DNA of 64,000 nucleotides from Paenibacillus sp. MZ04-78.2 (lineage in GTDB: Bacteria > Bacillota > Bacilli > Paenibacillales > NBRC-103111). Position 1 is the first letter of the stretch. Every line of letters begins with the position of its first letter. The translations under genes and the position numbers were made by a program. Positions 21,181-28,776 of this stretch are shown here, piece by piece. The notes beneath the pieces were generated by a model, which did no database searches, was not told where the DNA came from, and was given only the letters and a program-made list of their open reading frames with translations. Location: contig NZ_JANAVJ010000028.1 of assembly GCF_024213375.1 (NCBI RefSeq), forward strand, positions 1 to 64,000, written 5' to 3'.

Positions 21181-22335
21181 ATGTCGGTCATCTACTTGGA
21201 TCATGCGGCATCCTCCTGGCCGAAGCCGCCCGAAGTGTTGAAAGCAATGCATGATTGTATGGAGCAGTATGCTGCCAATCCGGGGAGAGGCAGTCATGAA
21301 CTGGCTGTCAAAGCGAGCCGTGTATTATTTGAAGGACGGAAGCAACTGGCCAAGCTGTTCAATATCAAAAATCCTAACGATATCGCATATGCTCATAATA
21401 CAACCTTCGCCTTGAATCTGGCTATTAAAGGGTTCGTCAAAGAGGGAGATCATATTCTTTGTACGGCCGTCGAGCACAACTCCGTAAGAAGGCCGCTGGA
21501 ATATTTGAAAAGAACGAAAAATGTGCAAGTGACCTATGTGAAAACCGATGAGCAAGGAAAGCTGAGCCTGGACGATGTTCGTCGCGAAATTACTCCGGAA
21601 ACAAGTTTGATTGTAAGTACGCACAGCTCCAATCTGCTAGGCAGTATTATGCCGATTGAGGAATTGGGACAATTATGCAGAGAGCATCATATTAAGCTGC
21701 TGGTCGATGCTGCGCAAACGGCCGGGACGATGGAAGTCGATGTGCAGAAGTTGGGCATTCATATGCTTGCCTTTCCGGGACACAAGGGTCTACTTGGGCC
21801 GCAAGGAACAGGGGGACTGTATATCGATCCTGAGATCGATCTAGAGCCGCTGCTGCATGGAGGTACCGGAAGTCAATCCGAAGCCGCGGAGCAGCCGAAT
21901 GTTCGCCCGGACCGGTATGAAGCCGGAACGCAAAATACGGTAGGGGTTGCCGGACTTGTGGAAGGCGTGAAGTACATACGCAAGCAAACCGTAGAGCATA
22001 TTCATGCGAAAGAATGGAAGCTCACCCAAAGGATCATGCACGGATTGATGGAAATTGATGGAGTGACCATTCTAGGGCCGCAAATCGGGCAAAATAAAAC
22101 AGGAATTGTTGCCTTTACCATCTCCGGCGCCGATGCATCCGAAGTCGCTTTCATATTGGATCAATCGTTTCATATTGCCGTTCGCGCAGGCTTCCATTGT
22201 ACGCCGCTTGCTCATGAGATGGTCGGCACATTGGAACGCGGAGCCGTAAGGGCTAGCGTCGGCTGCTTTACGACGGAACACGAAACAGATCAACTGCTCT
22301 ATGCGGTTCGTGAAATTGCCAAGCATTTTAAATAG
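21181..22335 (+). CDS. Cysteine desulfurase-family PLP enzyme (aminotransferase class V)
   Basis: The 384-residue class V aminotransferase opens SVIYLDHAASSWPKPPEVLKAM. The PLP lysine lies in AFPGHKGLLGPQGTGGLYI (about residue 202) and the PLP-contacting histidine in STHSSNL. A cysteine in the substrate-site loop (RAGFHCTPLAHEMVG, about residue 340) fits desulfurase chemistry. It belongs to the subgroup annotated as cysteine desulfurase family, common beside parB in Paenibacillus-type genomes, and differs from IscS and SufS. Physiological sulfur acceptor unknown; the DUF3343 protein encoded nearby belongs to a family suggested to carry sulfur or selenium. Confidence 0.88.
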   Translation: MSVIYLDHAASSWPKPPEVLKAMHDCMEQYAANPGRGSHELAVKASRVLFEGRKQLAKLFNIKNPNDIAYAHNTTFALNLAIKGFVKEGDHILCTAVEHNSVRRPLEYLKRTKNVQVTYVKTDEQGKLSLDDVRREITPETSLIVSTHSSNLLGSIMPIEELGQLCREHHIKLLVDAAQTAGTMEVDVQKLGIHMLAFPGHKGLLGPQGTGGLYIDPEIDLEPLLHGGTGSQSEAAEQPNVRPDRYEAGTQNTVGVAGLVEGVKYIRKQTVEHIHAKEWKLTQRIMHGLMEIDGVTILGPQIGQNKTGIVAFTISGADASEVAFILDQSFHIAVRAGFHCTPLAHEMVGTLERGAVRASVGCFTTEHETDQLLYAVREIAKHFK

Positions 22336-22355
22336 GAGAGCAGGAGGCTTTTAGC

Positions 22356-22850
22356 GTGGGGGATGCCGTACTGGAAATGCCTGTAGAGGTGCTGTTGTTT
22401 ATTACAGCGGCCATCTCTTTGTTGTTTTTAATTTTTGTTATCGTATTGTGGGTAAAATTAAATAAGCTCCGCCGAAATTACAAAAGTATGCTGAACGGGA
22501 CCGGGAGCTTGAATATCGAACAGATTTTGCTTGAGCTGCAGGAGAAAGGGAGCATTTTGCTGGAAAATGATAGCCGAAATGAACAGCAAATACAAGCAAT
22601 ACGCCGGGACATGTCCACGATGAAATCGCAAATCGGCGTATACCGGTACAATGCTTTCGCGGAAACGGGAAGCGATTTGAGCTTTTCCATAGCGATCTTG
22701 GACGAACAGCAGACAGGAGTCGTGTTTTCGGGCATTCACGGTCGCGATGAAACGTATGTGTATGCGAAGCCGGTCGAGCAGGGGCAGTCCCAATATGCTT
22801 TGTCCCCTGAAGAAAAGGAAGCGATTAGTCGATCCGTACCAAAGAGGTAG
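22356..22850 (+). CDS. DUF4446 family membrane-anchored protein
   Basis: The 164-residue protein starts at GTG with AGGAGG upstream. One transmembrane helix (about residues 9-31, LLFITAAISLLFLIFVIVLW) is followed by a probable coiled coil (KLNKLRRNYKSML...RNEQQIQAIRRDMSTMKSQIG) and a C-terminal domain with the family pattern YRYNAFAETGSDLSFSIAILDEQQTGVVFSGIHGRDETYVYAKPV. Function unknown. Its 3' end overlaps the convergent yyaC gene by 26 bp. Confidence 0.85.
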   Translation: MGDAVLEMPVEVLLFITAAISLLFLIFVIVLWVKLNKLRRNYKSMLNGTGSLNIEQILLELQEKGSILLENDSRNEQQIQAIRRDMSTMKSQIGVYRYNAFAETGSDLSFSIAILDEQQTGVVFSGIHGRDETYVYAKPVEQGQSQYALSPEEKEAISRSVPKR

Positions 22851-23439
22851 GAGACCATTGGCGTTTGCCGCTGAATGCTTTTTGAAACGATTTGGCAATG
22901 ACCTCTGCCATGTTCATGACCAGGCTCAACCGAGTGTTTTGCAGGACAAAGTACTCCATAAATCCGCCTACGTTCACAATACCGGTAACGTGCATATGGC
23001 CGACAGGAGGCAGCTCTTTGTTAACGCCAGCACCCGGTTTGACCGGACCATCACCCACTTGGATATAGCCGACGCTGGTCAGTTGACCCAAACAGGCATC
23101 GATCGCGATGACAAAAGGGTCCATAAAATGCTGTTGAATCGTCGTCAGGGTTTCATTCAGATTCATGGCGTGAACTGGATTCTCCAATGTACCGTATAGA
23201 TGTAGGCCCTCAATGCCTTGCTTTTGAAGCTGACTCCCGACCAGAGGTCCGAGCGCATCGCCTGTGGAACGGTCCGTGCCTACGCAAACGATAACGAGGG
23301 GCTGTTGGGCCGGAATCGTTCGCAAAACAGCGCTTAGCTTATCCGAAAGCAGGTCAATGCTGTTCGCTTCGGAGTGAATAATTTTTAAGGTTTCGCTGGC
23401 TTTAGGTTTGTGAACATCTCTCTGAAAGGGCAGTTTCAT
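22825..23439 (-). CDS. yyaC: Spore protease YyaC (DUF1256, GPR-like fold)
   Basis: The 204-residue protein is a member of the sporulation family related to germination protease. The chosen ATG gives MKLPFQRDVHKPKASETL and is preceded by AGGAGG at seven bases. The conserved block VIVCVGTDRSTGDALGPLVGSQL (about residues 50-72) and DACLGQ, GAGVNKELPPVGHMHVTGIVNVGG are family signatures. In Bacillus the gene lies at the same place near soj-spo0J and is sporulation-linked. The gene opposes its neighbours. Confidence 0.88.
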   Translation of the reverse strand: MKLPFQRDVHKPKASETLKIIHSEANSIDLLSDKLSAVLRTIPAQQPLVIVCVGTDRSTGDALGPLVGSQLQKQGIEGLHLYGTLENPVHAMNLNETLTTIQQHFMDPFVIAIDACLGQLTSVGYIQVGDGPVKPGAGVNKELPPVGHMHVTGIVNVGGFMEYFVLQNTRLSLVMNMAEVIAKSFQKAFSGKRQWSPTSLVRID

Positions 23440-23557
23440 AGGTACGCCTCCTGTGGAAAAGGGTAAAGTGATAATCGGAAACGCCAGAAAATGGGTTGTT
23501 ATTAGTATACGGTTGCTAGGAATGAAATATACGCGGGGCGGAAAAAAATAGAAAGGG

Positions 23558-23809
23558 GTGGGAAGGGTGCTGCTCATGGCTTTCGATTCAACACAGCAAG
23601 CTTTGAGGGCGGAAATGCTCCTCGATTATGCGGATATCGAAAACGATATGTGTCCTACCCCCAAAGAAATTACGGCTGGGTGCGCGTTATCTCTGGAGTT
23701 TCAGGAGGCTGATCTTCTGGAAGTTAAGCGCATTATCAAAGAAGAACGGGTAGATATCCACGGGCTCTATAGTAAAGAGGACGGGCATTATGTTAACTTA
23801 GAGTTGTAA
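23558..23809 (+). CDS. DUF3343 protein (putative sulfur/selenium carrier-like)
   Basis: The small protein of up to 83 residues has the DUF3343 pattern: FDSTQQALRAEMLLDYADIENDMCPTPKEITAGCALSLEF, with a CPTP motif and a second conserved cysteine. Relatives are described as putative Se/S carriers because of TusA-like CPxP motifs; function inferred only. Start is uncertain: GTG at 23558 or at 23567, the latter with GGGAAGG upstream. The mscS gene follows after 14 bp. Confidence 0.8.
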   Translation: MGRVLLMAFDSTQQALRAEMLLDYADIENDMCPTPKEITAGCALSLEFQEADLLEVKRIIKEERVDIHGLYSKEDGHYVNLEL

Positions 23810-23823
23810 GGCGGGAGATTTTT

Positions 23824-24723
23824 ATGGATGAAATGCTGAAGAAAAACGGCTTATTCACATGGGGACAATTTCATGAAAAGTTTATCAACTATGTTTCCAA
23901 CCCCGAATTGTGGACAGGACTGCTGTTCACCGTCATTAAGATCGTACTGATTTATATCGCGGCAAGGGTGATCATTAAGGTTGCGGAAAAAGCGCTGCAA
24001 CATATGATGATGGCGCGGGATACAGGGCCAATCAAGTTCGATGCCAGACGTTCGAAAACGATAGGCAAACTTGTGGGAAATATTATTACTTATGTTGTTA
24101 ACTTTATTATGATCTTAATGATTTTGAGTCAATTTCAAGTGAATCTCGGACCGGTCTTGGCTGGCGCTGGTGTCGTTGGATTGGCGATCGGTTTCGGCGC
24201 GCAAAGCTTGGTGAAGGACGTCATCATCGGATTTTTCATTATTTTTGAAGACCAGTTTGCGGTAGGCGACGTTATTCAAGTAGGCAATTACAAGGGAACG
24301 GTTGAAGAAATCGGCCTGCGGGTAACCCGGTTGAAGAGCTGGACAGGGGAAATGCACATCATTCCGAACGGGACGATTGTGCAAGTTACAAACTTTTCCA
24401 TTAACAACTCGCTTGCCGTCATTGATGTCTCGGTATCGTATGAAACGGATATCGATTTCGCGATGAAAATTCTTGAGGATACCGTCAAAACATTTTATGA
24501 TACAAGTGTGGACATGGTAAAAGAGCCTGATGTGCTCGGGGTTCATATGATGGGAGCAACGGAAATTACGCTGCGGATTACGGCGGAGTGCAAGCCTAAC
24601 CAGCAGTCCGGGGTAGCAAGGAAGCTGAATGCGGAGATCAAAAAAGGCTTCGAGGCCAACGGGATTCAAATTCCTTATCCACGGATGATCACTTATCATA
24701 GAACGGAAAAGGCGGAATCGTGA
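23824..24723 (+). CDS. Mechanosensitive ion channel of the MscS family
   Basis: The 299-residue membrane protein has hydrophobic helices at about residues 35-55 and 85-110. The pore-lining helix GPVLAGAGVVGLAIGFGAQSLVKDVIIGFFIIFEDQFAVGD (about 112-150) is the classic MscS TM3 and beta-domain entry. It opens under membrane tension to release solutes. The C-terminal alpha/beta vestibule is complete. The stop codon overlaps the start of the DUF951 gene, so they are coupled. Confidence 0.92.
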   Translation: MDEMLKKNGLFTWGQFHEKFINYVSNPELWTGLLFTVIKIVLIYIAARVIIKVAEKALQHMMMARDTGPIKFDARRSKTIGKLVGNIITYVVNFIMILMILSQFQVNLGPVLAGAGVVGLAIGFGAQSLVKDVIIGFFIIFEDQFAVGDVIQVGNYKGTVEEIGLRVTRLKSWTGEMHIIPNGTIVQVTNFSINNSLAVIDVSVSYETDIDFAMKILEDTVKTFYDTSVDMVKEPDVLGVHMMGATEITLRITAECKPNQQSGVARKLNAEIKKGFEANGIQIPYPRMITYHRTEKAES

Positions 24724-24956
24724 TGGAAAAGAAGCAGTATCAGTTGGGTGACATCGTGCAAATGAAGAAGCCGCATCCCTGCGGTACGAACGAGATGGAG
24801 ATCATCCGGATGGGGATGGATATTCGCATCAAGTGTGTCGGTTGCAAGCACAGCGTGCTCGTTCCCCGTTCCAAGTTCGAGAGTAAGCTGAAAAAAGTGC
24901 TCCGTTCAGCCGCGCCGGCTGAAGATTCCGCGGCAACGGATGAGGGAGAAGCTTGA
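24723..24956 (+). CDS. DUF951 family protein
   Basis: The 77-residue protein has the family pattern QLGDIVQMKKPHPCGTNEMEIIRMGMDIRIKCVGCKHSVLVPRSKFE, with three conserved cysteines (HPCG and CVGC) that could bind zinc. The last 20 residues are an acidic, alanine-rich tail. Function unknown. The ATG overlaps the mscS stop; an in-frame GTG lies one codon earlier. In many Bacillota the GTPase gene ychF follows next, but not here. Confidence 0.85.
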   Translation: MEKKQYQLGDIVQMKKPHPCGTNEMEIIRMGMDIRIKCVGCKHSVLVPRSKFESKLKKVLRSAAPAEDSAATDEGEA

Positions 24957-25030
24957 TAGCTGGTAAATATTAAAAAGCACTTGCATACATGCGGGTGTGT
25001 ATGCTATTATATTTCTTGTCCCTTTAATGC

Positions 25031-25121
25031 GGAAAGGTACCCAAGAGGCCCAAGGGGGCTGACTCGAAATCAGCTAGGCGGCGCAAGCCGTGCGTGGGTT
25101 CGAATCCCACTCTTTCCGCCA
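25031..25121 (+). tRNA. tRNA-Ser (anticodon CGA)
   Basis: The 91-base gene has the long variable arm of class II tRNAs. Acceptor GGAAAGG pairs with TCTTTCC. The anticodon stem-loop CTGACTCGAAATCAG places CGA at 34-36, reading UCG. The T arm GTGGGTTCGAATCCCAC and an encoded CCA end are present. Confidence 0.96.
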
Positions 25122-25138
25122 TAACATAAAAAATGAAG

Positions 25139-25159
25139 ACGACCGCAGGGTCGTTTTTT
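25139..25159 (+). terminator. Intrinsic terminator after tRNA-Ser
   Basis: ACGACC / GGTCGT stem, GCAG loop, then a T-run, 18 bp after the tRNA. Confidence 0.85.
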
Positions 25160-25229
25160 GTTATATGGGAAGTGAGAAGGGACAGCATCACATCGGCCAA
25201 GAGGCTCTAGCCACTTTATCATACATAAA

Positions 25230-25274
25230 AAAATCCCCGTATTCAGGACTTTATGTCACTGTTACGGGGATTTT
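25230..25274 (-). terminator. Inverted repeat at the 3' end of the XRE gene
   Basis: AAAATCCCCGTA and TACGGGGATTTT form a 12-bp perfect stem; with A and T runs on both sides it could work in either direction. It overlaps the last codons of the regulator gene. Confidence 0.7.
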
Positions 25275-25510
25275 ACGTTGTCGTCATCAGGTGTATATTC
25301 AAGTAGGTCACCAGGTGTGCAGTCTAATGCTTCGCACATTAAATTAAGTACCTCAACGCTGATGGCTTTAACGTGCTTATCCTCTTCTTGCAGTTTGGCA
25401 TTATTAACCCATTGACTAAGTGTATTGGGACGAATCCCTGTTTTCTTACTGAGTTGGTACATGGTCATTTGACGTTGATCCAATAAATCTGCAAGCTTGA
25501 ACACGATCAA
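25262..25510 (-). CDS. XRE-family (Cro/CI-type) transcriptional regulator
   Basis: The 82-residue protein is essentially one HTH_3 domain: MIVFKLADLLDQRQMTMYQLSKKTGIRPNTLSQWVNNAKL, with the recognition helix at about residues 28-36, and a second half LMCEALDCTPGDLLEYTPDDD typical of small XRE proteins. The start is TTG; AGGAG lies 12 bases upstream. It probably binds the palindromic region next to it and controls itself and the broken neighbour. It begins the variable segment after the tRNA. Confidence 0.85.
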   Translation of the reverse strand: MIVFKLADLLDQRQMTMYQLSKKTGIRPNTLSQWVNNAKLQEEDKHVKAISVEVLNLMCEALDCTPGDLLEYTPDDDNVKSP

Positions 25511-25550
25511 TTTAACATCACGCTCCTAATAGTTAAGTCTAGCATAAACA

Positions 25551-25602
25551 TAACGCTTGACGTTATTACCAAATAGAGTTAATATCAATTTACGTTAATA
25601 AC
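25551..25602. promoter_or_regulatory. Candidate operator for the XRE regulator
   Basis: TAACGCTTGACGTTA (25551-25565) is a palindrome with TAACG/CGTTA arms, and a further CGTTA half-site lies at 25593. It lies in the divergent gap between the regulator and the broken gene at 25685. Inferred from position and symmetry. Confidence 0.4.
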
Positions 25603-25684
25603 TATGAAGGTTATTATTTCATGCATAAAACGATGGTTCCGAGTTGTACAGCAACGGCATTTTAGTAGAGGAGGGATAAGGATT

Positions 25685-25760
25685 ATGCTCAAACGGATTA
25701 AAATGGTGATTGAGCAAGGGGAGAATGAATTTGAATTGGTTGATGCTTATTTAACTTCCC
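25685..25760 (+). pseudogene. 5' fragment of an unknown gene cut by the IS element
   Basis: An ATG with an excellent ribosome site (GAGGAGGGATAAGGATT) starts MLKRIKMVIEQGENEFELVD, then runs into the left end of the IS element, where reading continues through its hairpin to a stop at 25814-25816. No family recognised. The stretch after the element's right end (27292-27543) may be the tail of the same gene. The exact junction is uncertain by about 20 bp. Confidence 0.45.
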
Positions 25761-25770
25761 TCGAAAGAAG

Positions 25771-25813
25771 TCTCCCACTTCTAAATTTTGCGAAGCTTGA
25801 TGAAAGTGGGAGA
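25771..25813. repeat. Left-end subterminal hairpin of the IS element
   Basis: A perfect 10-bp stem, TCTCCCACTT with AAGTGGGAGA, encloses a 23-base loop. In this family such imperfectly placed hairpins are recognised by TnpA as single strands. Confidence 0.75.
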
Positions 25814-25908
25814 TGAATTTCGGCAGGCGAAGCCTACAGTCTTTTTTGTTGCCATATTTTCTATGATGAGATATAATCAGTCTTAGATAAAGAAAGTCTA
25901 TTATATCA

Positions 25909-26067
25909 ATGAGATTAGACAACAATAATCATTCGGTGTTCTCTATGTATTATCATCTTGTTTTGGATGTGAAATATTGTAGAAAAGTGATGGATGATAC
26001 CATATCTGACTATGCGAAAGAAATGTTTGTTGCTGATAAAAAAGAGTTTCCACAAGAGATGAAGTGA
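25909..26067 (+). pseudogene. tnpA: Remnant of IS200-type transposase tnpA
   Basis: Fifty-two codons: the start MRLDNNNHSVFSMYYHLVLDVKYCRKV is the well-known TnpA (Y1 HUH transposase) N-terminus, but after AKEMFV it jumps to KKEFPQEMK and stops. The HUH motif and catalytic tyrosine region are missing, so an internal deletion of roughly 70 codons has removed the active site. The reading frame itself is still open. Confidence 0.8.
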
Positions 26068-26078
26068 GGTGACTGGAC

Positions 26079-27185
26079 ATAGCAAACAAGGCCTATAAGT
26101 TCCGTTTGTACCCAACGGCTCAACAAGAACAACTGCTATCAAAAACCTTCGGTTGCGTTCGTTTTGTGTACAACAAAATGTTGGCTGAACGAAAGGAAAC
26201 CTACGAGCAATTCAAGGATGATCCAGATGCGTTGAAGAAACAAAAGTTACCTACACCTGCAAAATACAAGAGTGAGCATCCTTGGCTAAAGGAAGTAGAT
26301 AGCCTTGCGTTAGCAAACGCTCAGCTCCATCTGCAAAAGGCATACCAAAACTTCTTTTCCAGACGTGCTGAATTTCCGAAGTTCAAAAGCCGTAAAGCAA
26401 AGCAGTCCTATACAACGAACGTGGTCAATGGAAACATCATGCTCTTGGATGGTTATATCAAATTACCGAAATTGAAACTTGTAAAAATGAAGCAGCATCG
26501 AGAAATTCCGTCACATCACATCATCAAGTCTTGTACGGTTTCTCGAACAAAAACAGGAAAATACTATATTTCGATCCTCACCGAATACGAACATCAACCT
26601 GTACCAAAAGAAGTACAAGCTGTTGTTGGCTTGGATTTTTCCATGAACGGCTTATTTGTTGATAGTGAAGAGGGTAAGACAGCCAATTCCCCTCATTTCT
26701 ATCGTCGAGCCTTGGAAAAATTAGCGAAGGAACAGCGTATTCTGTCACGTAGAAAGAAAGGTTCTAATCGTTGGCAAAAGCAGCGATTGAACATTGCAAA
26801 ACTACACGAAAGAATTGCAAATCAAAGAAAAGACTTTCTACATAAGGAATCACACAGATTAGCGAAACTTTATGATTGTGTTTTTATCGAAGATCTCAAC
26901 ATGAAGGGAATGTCACAAGCCCTTAATTTCGGCAAAAGCGTTGCCGATAATGCATGGGGCATGTTCACGACATTTCTCCAATACAAGTTGGAGGAGCAAG
27001 GGAAAAGGCTTATCAAAATAGATAAGTGGTTTCCCTCATCCAAAACATGTTCATGTTGCGGTCGAGTGAAGGAGTCTCTATCTCTTTCTGAGCGTACATT
27101 CCACTGCGATTGTGGTTTTGTAGCAGATCGAGACTGGAATGCTTCGATCAATATCAAACGTGAAGGATTGCGATTGTTAGCATAA
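26079..27185 (+). CDS. tnpB: TnpB, RNA-guided nuclease of IS200/IS605 elements
   Basis: The protein begins (I)ANKAYKFRLYPTAQQEQLLSKTFGCVRFVYN, the standard TnpB opening. The split RuvC active site is intact: D in VVGLDFSMNG, E in VFIEDLNMKG and D in VADRDWNASINI. The zinc finger CSCC...CDC is present. TnpB proteins cut DNA guided by an RNA from the element's right end. The expected start codon is ATA (26079-26081); no ATG, GTG or TTG precedes the conserved block in frame until TTG at 26106, which would remove nine conserved residues. Initiation may be poor. About 368 codons from ATA. Confidence 0.9.
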   Translation: MANKAYKFRLYPTAQQEQLLSKTFGCVRFVYNKMLAERKETYEQFKDDPDALKKQKLPTPAKYKSEHPWLKEVDSLALANAQLHLQKAYQNFFSRRAEFPKFKSRKAKQSYTTNVVNGNIMLLDGYIKLPKLKLVKMKQHREIPSHHIIKSCTVSRTKTGKYYISILTEYEHQPVPKEVQAVVGLDFSMNGLFVDSEEGKTANSPHFYRRALEKLAKEQRILSRRKKGSNRWQKQRLNIAKLHERIANQRKDFLHKESHRLAKLYDCVFIEDLNMKGMSQALNFGKSVADNAWGMFTTFLQYKLEEQGKRLIKIDKWFPSSKTCSCCGRVKESLSLSERTFHCDCGFVADRDWNASINIKREGLRLLA

Positions 27186-27292
27186 TCATATATAGAGCAT
27201 GGAACAGGCTCGATAGCTAAGTAAATTTCGTACCGCTGGTACGATTACCTTAGAAGCCCTCACCTCTAAGCAAAGCGTAGGTGGCGGGTAGT
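27186..27292 (+). ncRNA. Candidate guide RNA (omega/reRNA) region at the IS right end
   Basis: In TnpB elements the guide RNA scaffold overlaps the 3' end of tnpB and the right end, with the guide taken from the flank. Here the stretch holds two hairpins and ends near GGCGGGTAGTC. By position it is the expected scaffold. Expression is inferred, not shown. Confidence 0.5.
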
Positions 27293-27543
27293 CCACCTCC
27301 CGATGGATCACACCGGTTCCGTATATTCATAAAGGTACCATTCACTACACGATAGCCGTCCGGACACAAAACGAACGGGTTTATGTTGAAAGTCAGGTAT
27401 CCATGCAATTAGGGGATACGACCCGAGGGGAGGTAACCATTTATGATTTGCATGAAAAGCTGATCGGTATGAACGCGTACCAGCTTTTAAATTTTCATGT
27501 CATTCACCATATGGATGATCTAAAATTGATAAACGAAAACTAA
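27292..27543 (+). pseudogene. 3' fragment of an unknown gene after the IS element
   Basis: An open frame without a start runs directly from the right end of the IS: PVPYIHKGTIHYTIAVRTQ, then further to ...HHMDDLKLINEN and a stop. It looks like a genuine protein tail (balanced composition, no internal stops over 83 codons). No family recognised. It is probably the rest of the gene that starts at 25685, interrupted by the insertion. Confidence 0.5.
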
Positions 27544-27571
27544 CGAGTAACGAGGATCTGGCACATAATAA

Positions 27572-27603
27572 AAAGAGGAACAAAGTAAGCAAGGTTCCTC
27601 TTT
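27572..27603. terminator. Bidirectional terminator
   Basis: AAAGAGGAAC / GTTCCTCTTT with a 12-base loop, flanked by A-rich and T-rich sequence. It ends the broken gene on the plus strand and the two-gene cassette on the minus strand. Confidence 0.75.
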
Positions 27604-27606
27604 GCG

Positions 27607-27774
27607 TTATTTTACATGTGACTGGCGTTGGTCTTTTTCAATAATGAGTTTCATTTCTGAACGTATTTGTTCTCTGGACAAACTAGATGGAACGACCATA
27701 ATTCCATTATCAGATACTTTTTTGACTCGAGTCCCTCTGGGATTCACCAAGACTGCACGATTGACTTTAGGCAT
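27607..27774 (-). CDS. Small unknown protein (55 aa), second gene of a two-gene cassette
   Basis: The frame MPKVNRAVLVNPRGTRVKKV... ending RSEMKLIIEKDQRQSHVK has a strong ribosome site (AAAGGAGGG) seven bases before the ATG, overlapping the end of the upstream gene. The protein is basic, with a short beta-like start and a helical end. Its build is reminiscent of small AbrB-like or antitoxin-like proteins but no motif proves this. The gap to the upstream stop is only two bases, so the pair is co-translated. Confidence 0.6.
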   Translation of the reverse strand: MPKVNRAVLVNPRGTRVKKVSDNGIMVVPSSLSREQIRSEMKLIIEKDQRQSHVK

Positions 27775-27776
27775 GG

Positions 27777-28274
27777 TTATCCCTCCTTTTGACTATAGTA
27801 TAACGTAATAAGGCGTTTTGCATCAACCTCAAGAATGGTCATTAGGTTAAGTCGAGGATTATAAAATTTTGCATTGTATGTACGTTCATAGTGTATGGCT
27901 AAACCGGTTTTTGGTTCAAAGCATAGATAGCCTAGACCGCCATGATCGATAACTGTTTTACTGGAAAATGCAAACATAACGCCGGTAATATTTAAAAATT
28001 GCTCTTGGGGCTTTCGATTATTAGGGGCTTTTTCGATCAGTTCTACGAAAGCAAAATCTCCATCATTTACGAAGGCAATACATCCTTGTATTTCAGTATC
28101 TCCACATACGACTAGTTTATATGTTTGTACGTCTGTTCTGTCTAAATATTCTCCACAATTAAAACCTCTCGTCCATCCTTTGGATTTCTGCATTTGGTGA
28201 AGATCAGCACGTGCGAGTCTGTGAAATTGCGCGTGGTAAATTTCTCCGTTTCGATGCTGCAGCAGCCAGGTCAA
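27777..28274 (-). CDS. Unknown protein (165 aa), first gene of a two-gene cassette
   Basis: The start is TTG with AAAGGAG upstream, giving TWLLQHRNGEIYHAQFHRLARADLHQMQ. The middle has alternating strands and helices (YKLVVCGDTEIQGCIAFVNDGDFAFVELIEKAPNNR...VMFAFSSK), a layout similar to GNAT acetyltransferases, but I cannot see a clear acetyl-CoA loop, so I do not call it one. It ends VDAKRLITLYYSQKEG. It forms a tight pair with the 55-residue gene. A toxin-antitoxin or small modification unit is possible, not shown. Confidence 0.7.
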   Translation of the reverse strand: MTWLLQHRNGEIYHAQFHRLARADLHQMQKSKGWTRGFNCGEYLDRTDVQTYKLVVCGDTEIQGCIAFVNDGDFAFVELIEKAPNNRKPQEQFLNITGVMFAFSSKTVIDHGGLGYLCFEPKTGLAIHYERTYNAKFYNPRLNLMTILEVDAKRLITLYYSQKEG

Positions 28275-28380
28275 ATCCCCATCACTCCTTTTATTTAAAT
28301 CATTGTATCAGCGGAGCAGGAGCGAATAAAATATATGTCAATTTAGGTAATTAAATTAAAGGTTTATTGAATTAACCATG

Positions 28381-28420
28381 AAAAAAGGCAGCTCGTTCGG
28401 AAAATTCCGATTAGCTACCT
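28381..28420 (-). terminator. Intrinsic terminator on the minus strand
   Basis: On the minus strand AGGTAGCT..TCGGAA pairs with TTCCGA..AGCTGCCT and is followed by six T residues. It lies 27 bp past the stop of the small membrane protein gene. Confidence 0.65.
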
Positions 28421-28446
28421 CAGATGATTTACCCTATTAAATTTAC

Positions 28447-28701
28447 TCACTCCCTGTCCTTCGTCCGTCGGTAGACGGAGAAGCGGTCAACGGCGTAACC
28501 GATAATCGTCCACGAAAGAATGGTGAGCAGATAAAGCGGCCACGGATTGATGTTGGTATAGGCAAAGATCGGATAAAACCAGGCGGGTACGCTGAGCGAA
28601 TAGAAGAGCAGATACACCGGATCGTATTCGTGTCCGATATAATGGATAAAGCACAGCAAAAGGCCCACAATAGTCAATATTTTCGTATATTTATAGCGCA
28701 T
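28447..28701 (-). CDS. Small membrane protein of unknown function (84 aa)
   Basis: The protein has three likely membrane segments: ILTIVGLLLCFIHYIG, VYLLFYSLSVPAWFYPIFAYT and WPLYLLTILSWTIIGYAV, with a basic C-terminus (DRFSVYRRTKDRE). GGAGGCGC lies before the ATG. No family recognised. It has its own terminator. Confidence 0.7.
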   Translation of the reverse strand: MRYKYTKILTIVGLLLCFIHYIGHEYDPVYLLFYSLSVPAWFYPIFAYTNINPWPLYLLTILSWTIIGYAVDRFSVYRRTKDRE

Positions 28702-28776
28702 CGGTAGCGCCTCCTTTGTCCAAGTTGCAGAGGAAGCAGGCTCCCTGCCGGATGGTCTGGAAGGGAGCGAGCTGGT

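Larger units (their letters stand above)
25745..27292 (+). mobile_element. IS200/IS605-family element with intact tnpB and decayed tnpA
   Basis: The element has subterminal hairpins instead of terminal inverted repeats, as expected for IS200/IS605. The left hairpin TCTCCCACTT / AAGTGGGAGA spans 25771-25813. At the right end are CGTACC/GGTACG (27229-27243) and a CCTCACCT/AGGTGGCGGG imperfect stem (27257-27289). It carries a deleted tnpA and a full tnpB. TTGAT at 25740-25744 just before the left end resembles a known insertion and target motif of this family. Boundaries are approximate. With no working tnpA it could move only with outside help. Confidence 0.8.

Noticed and set aside
28203-28214. 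GCACGTGC as a parS site
   Set aside because: Only the CACGTG core matches; the flanking arms do not fit TGTTNCACGTGNAACA.
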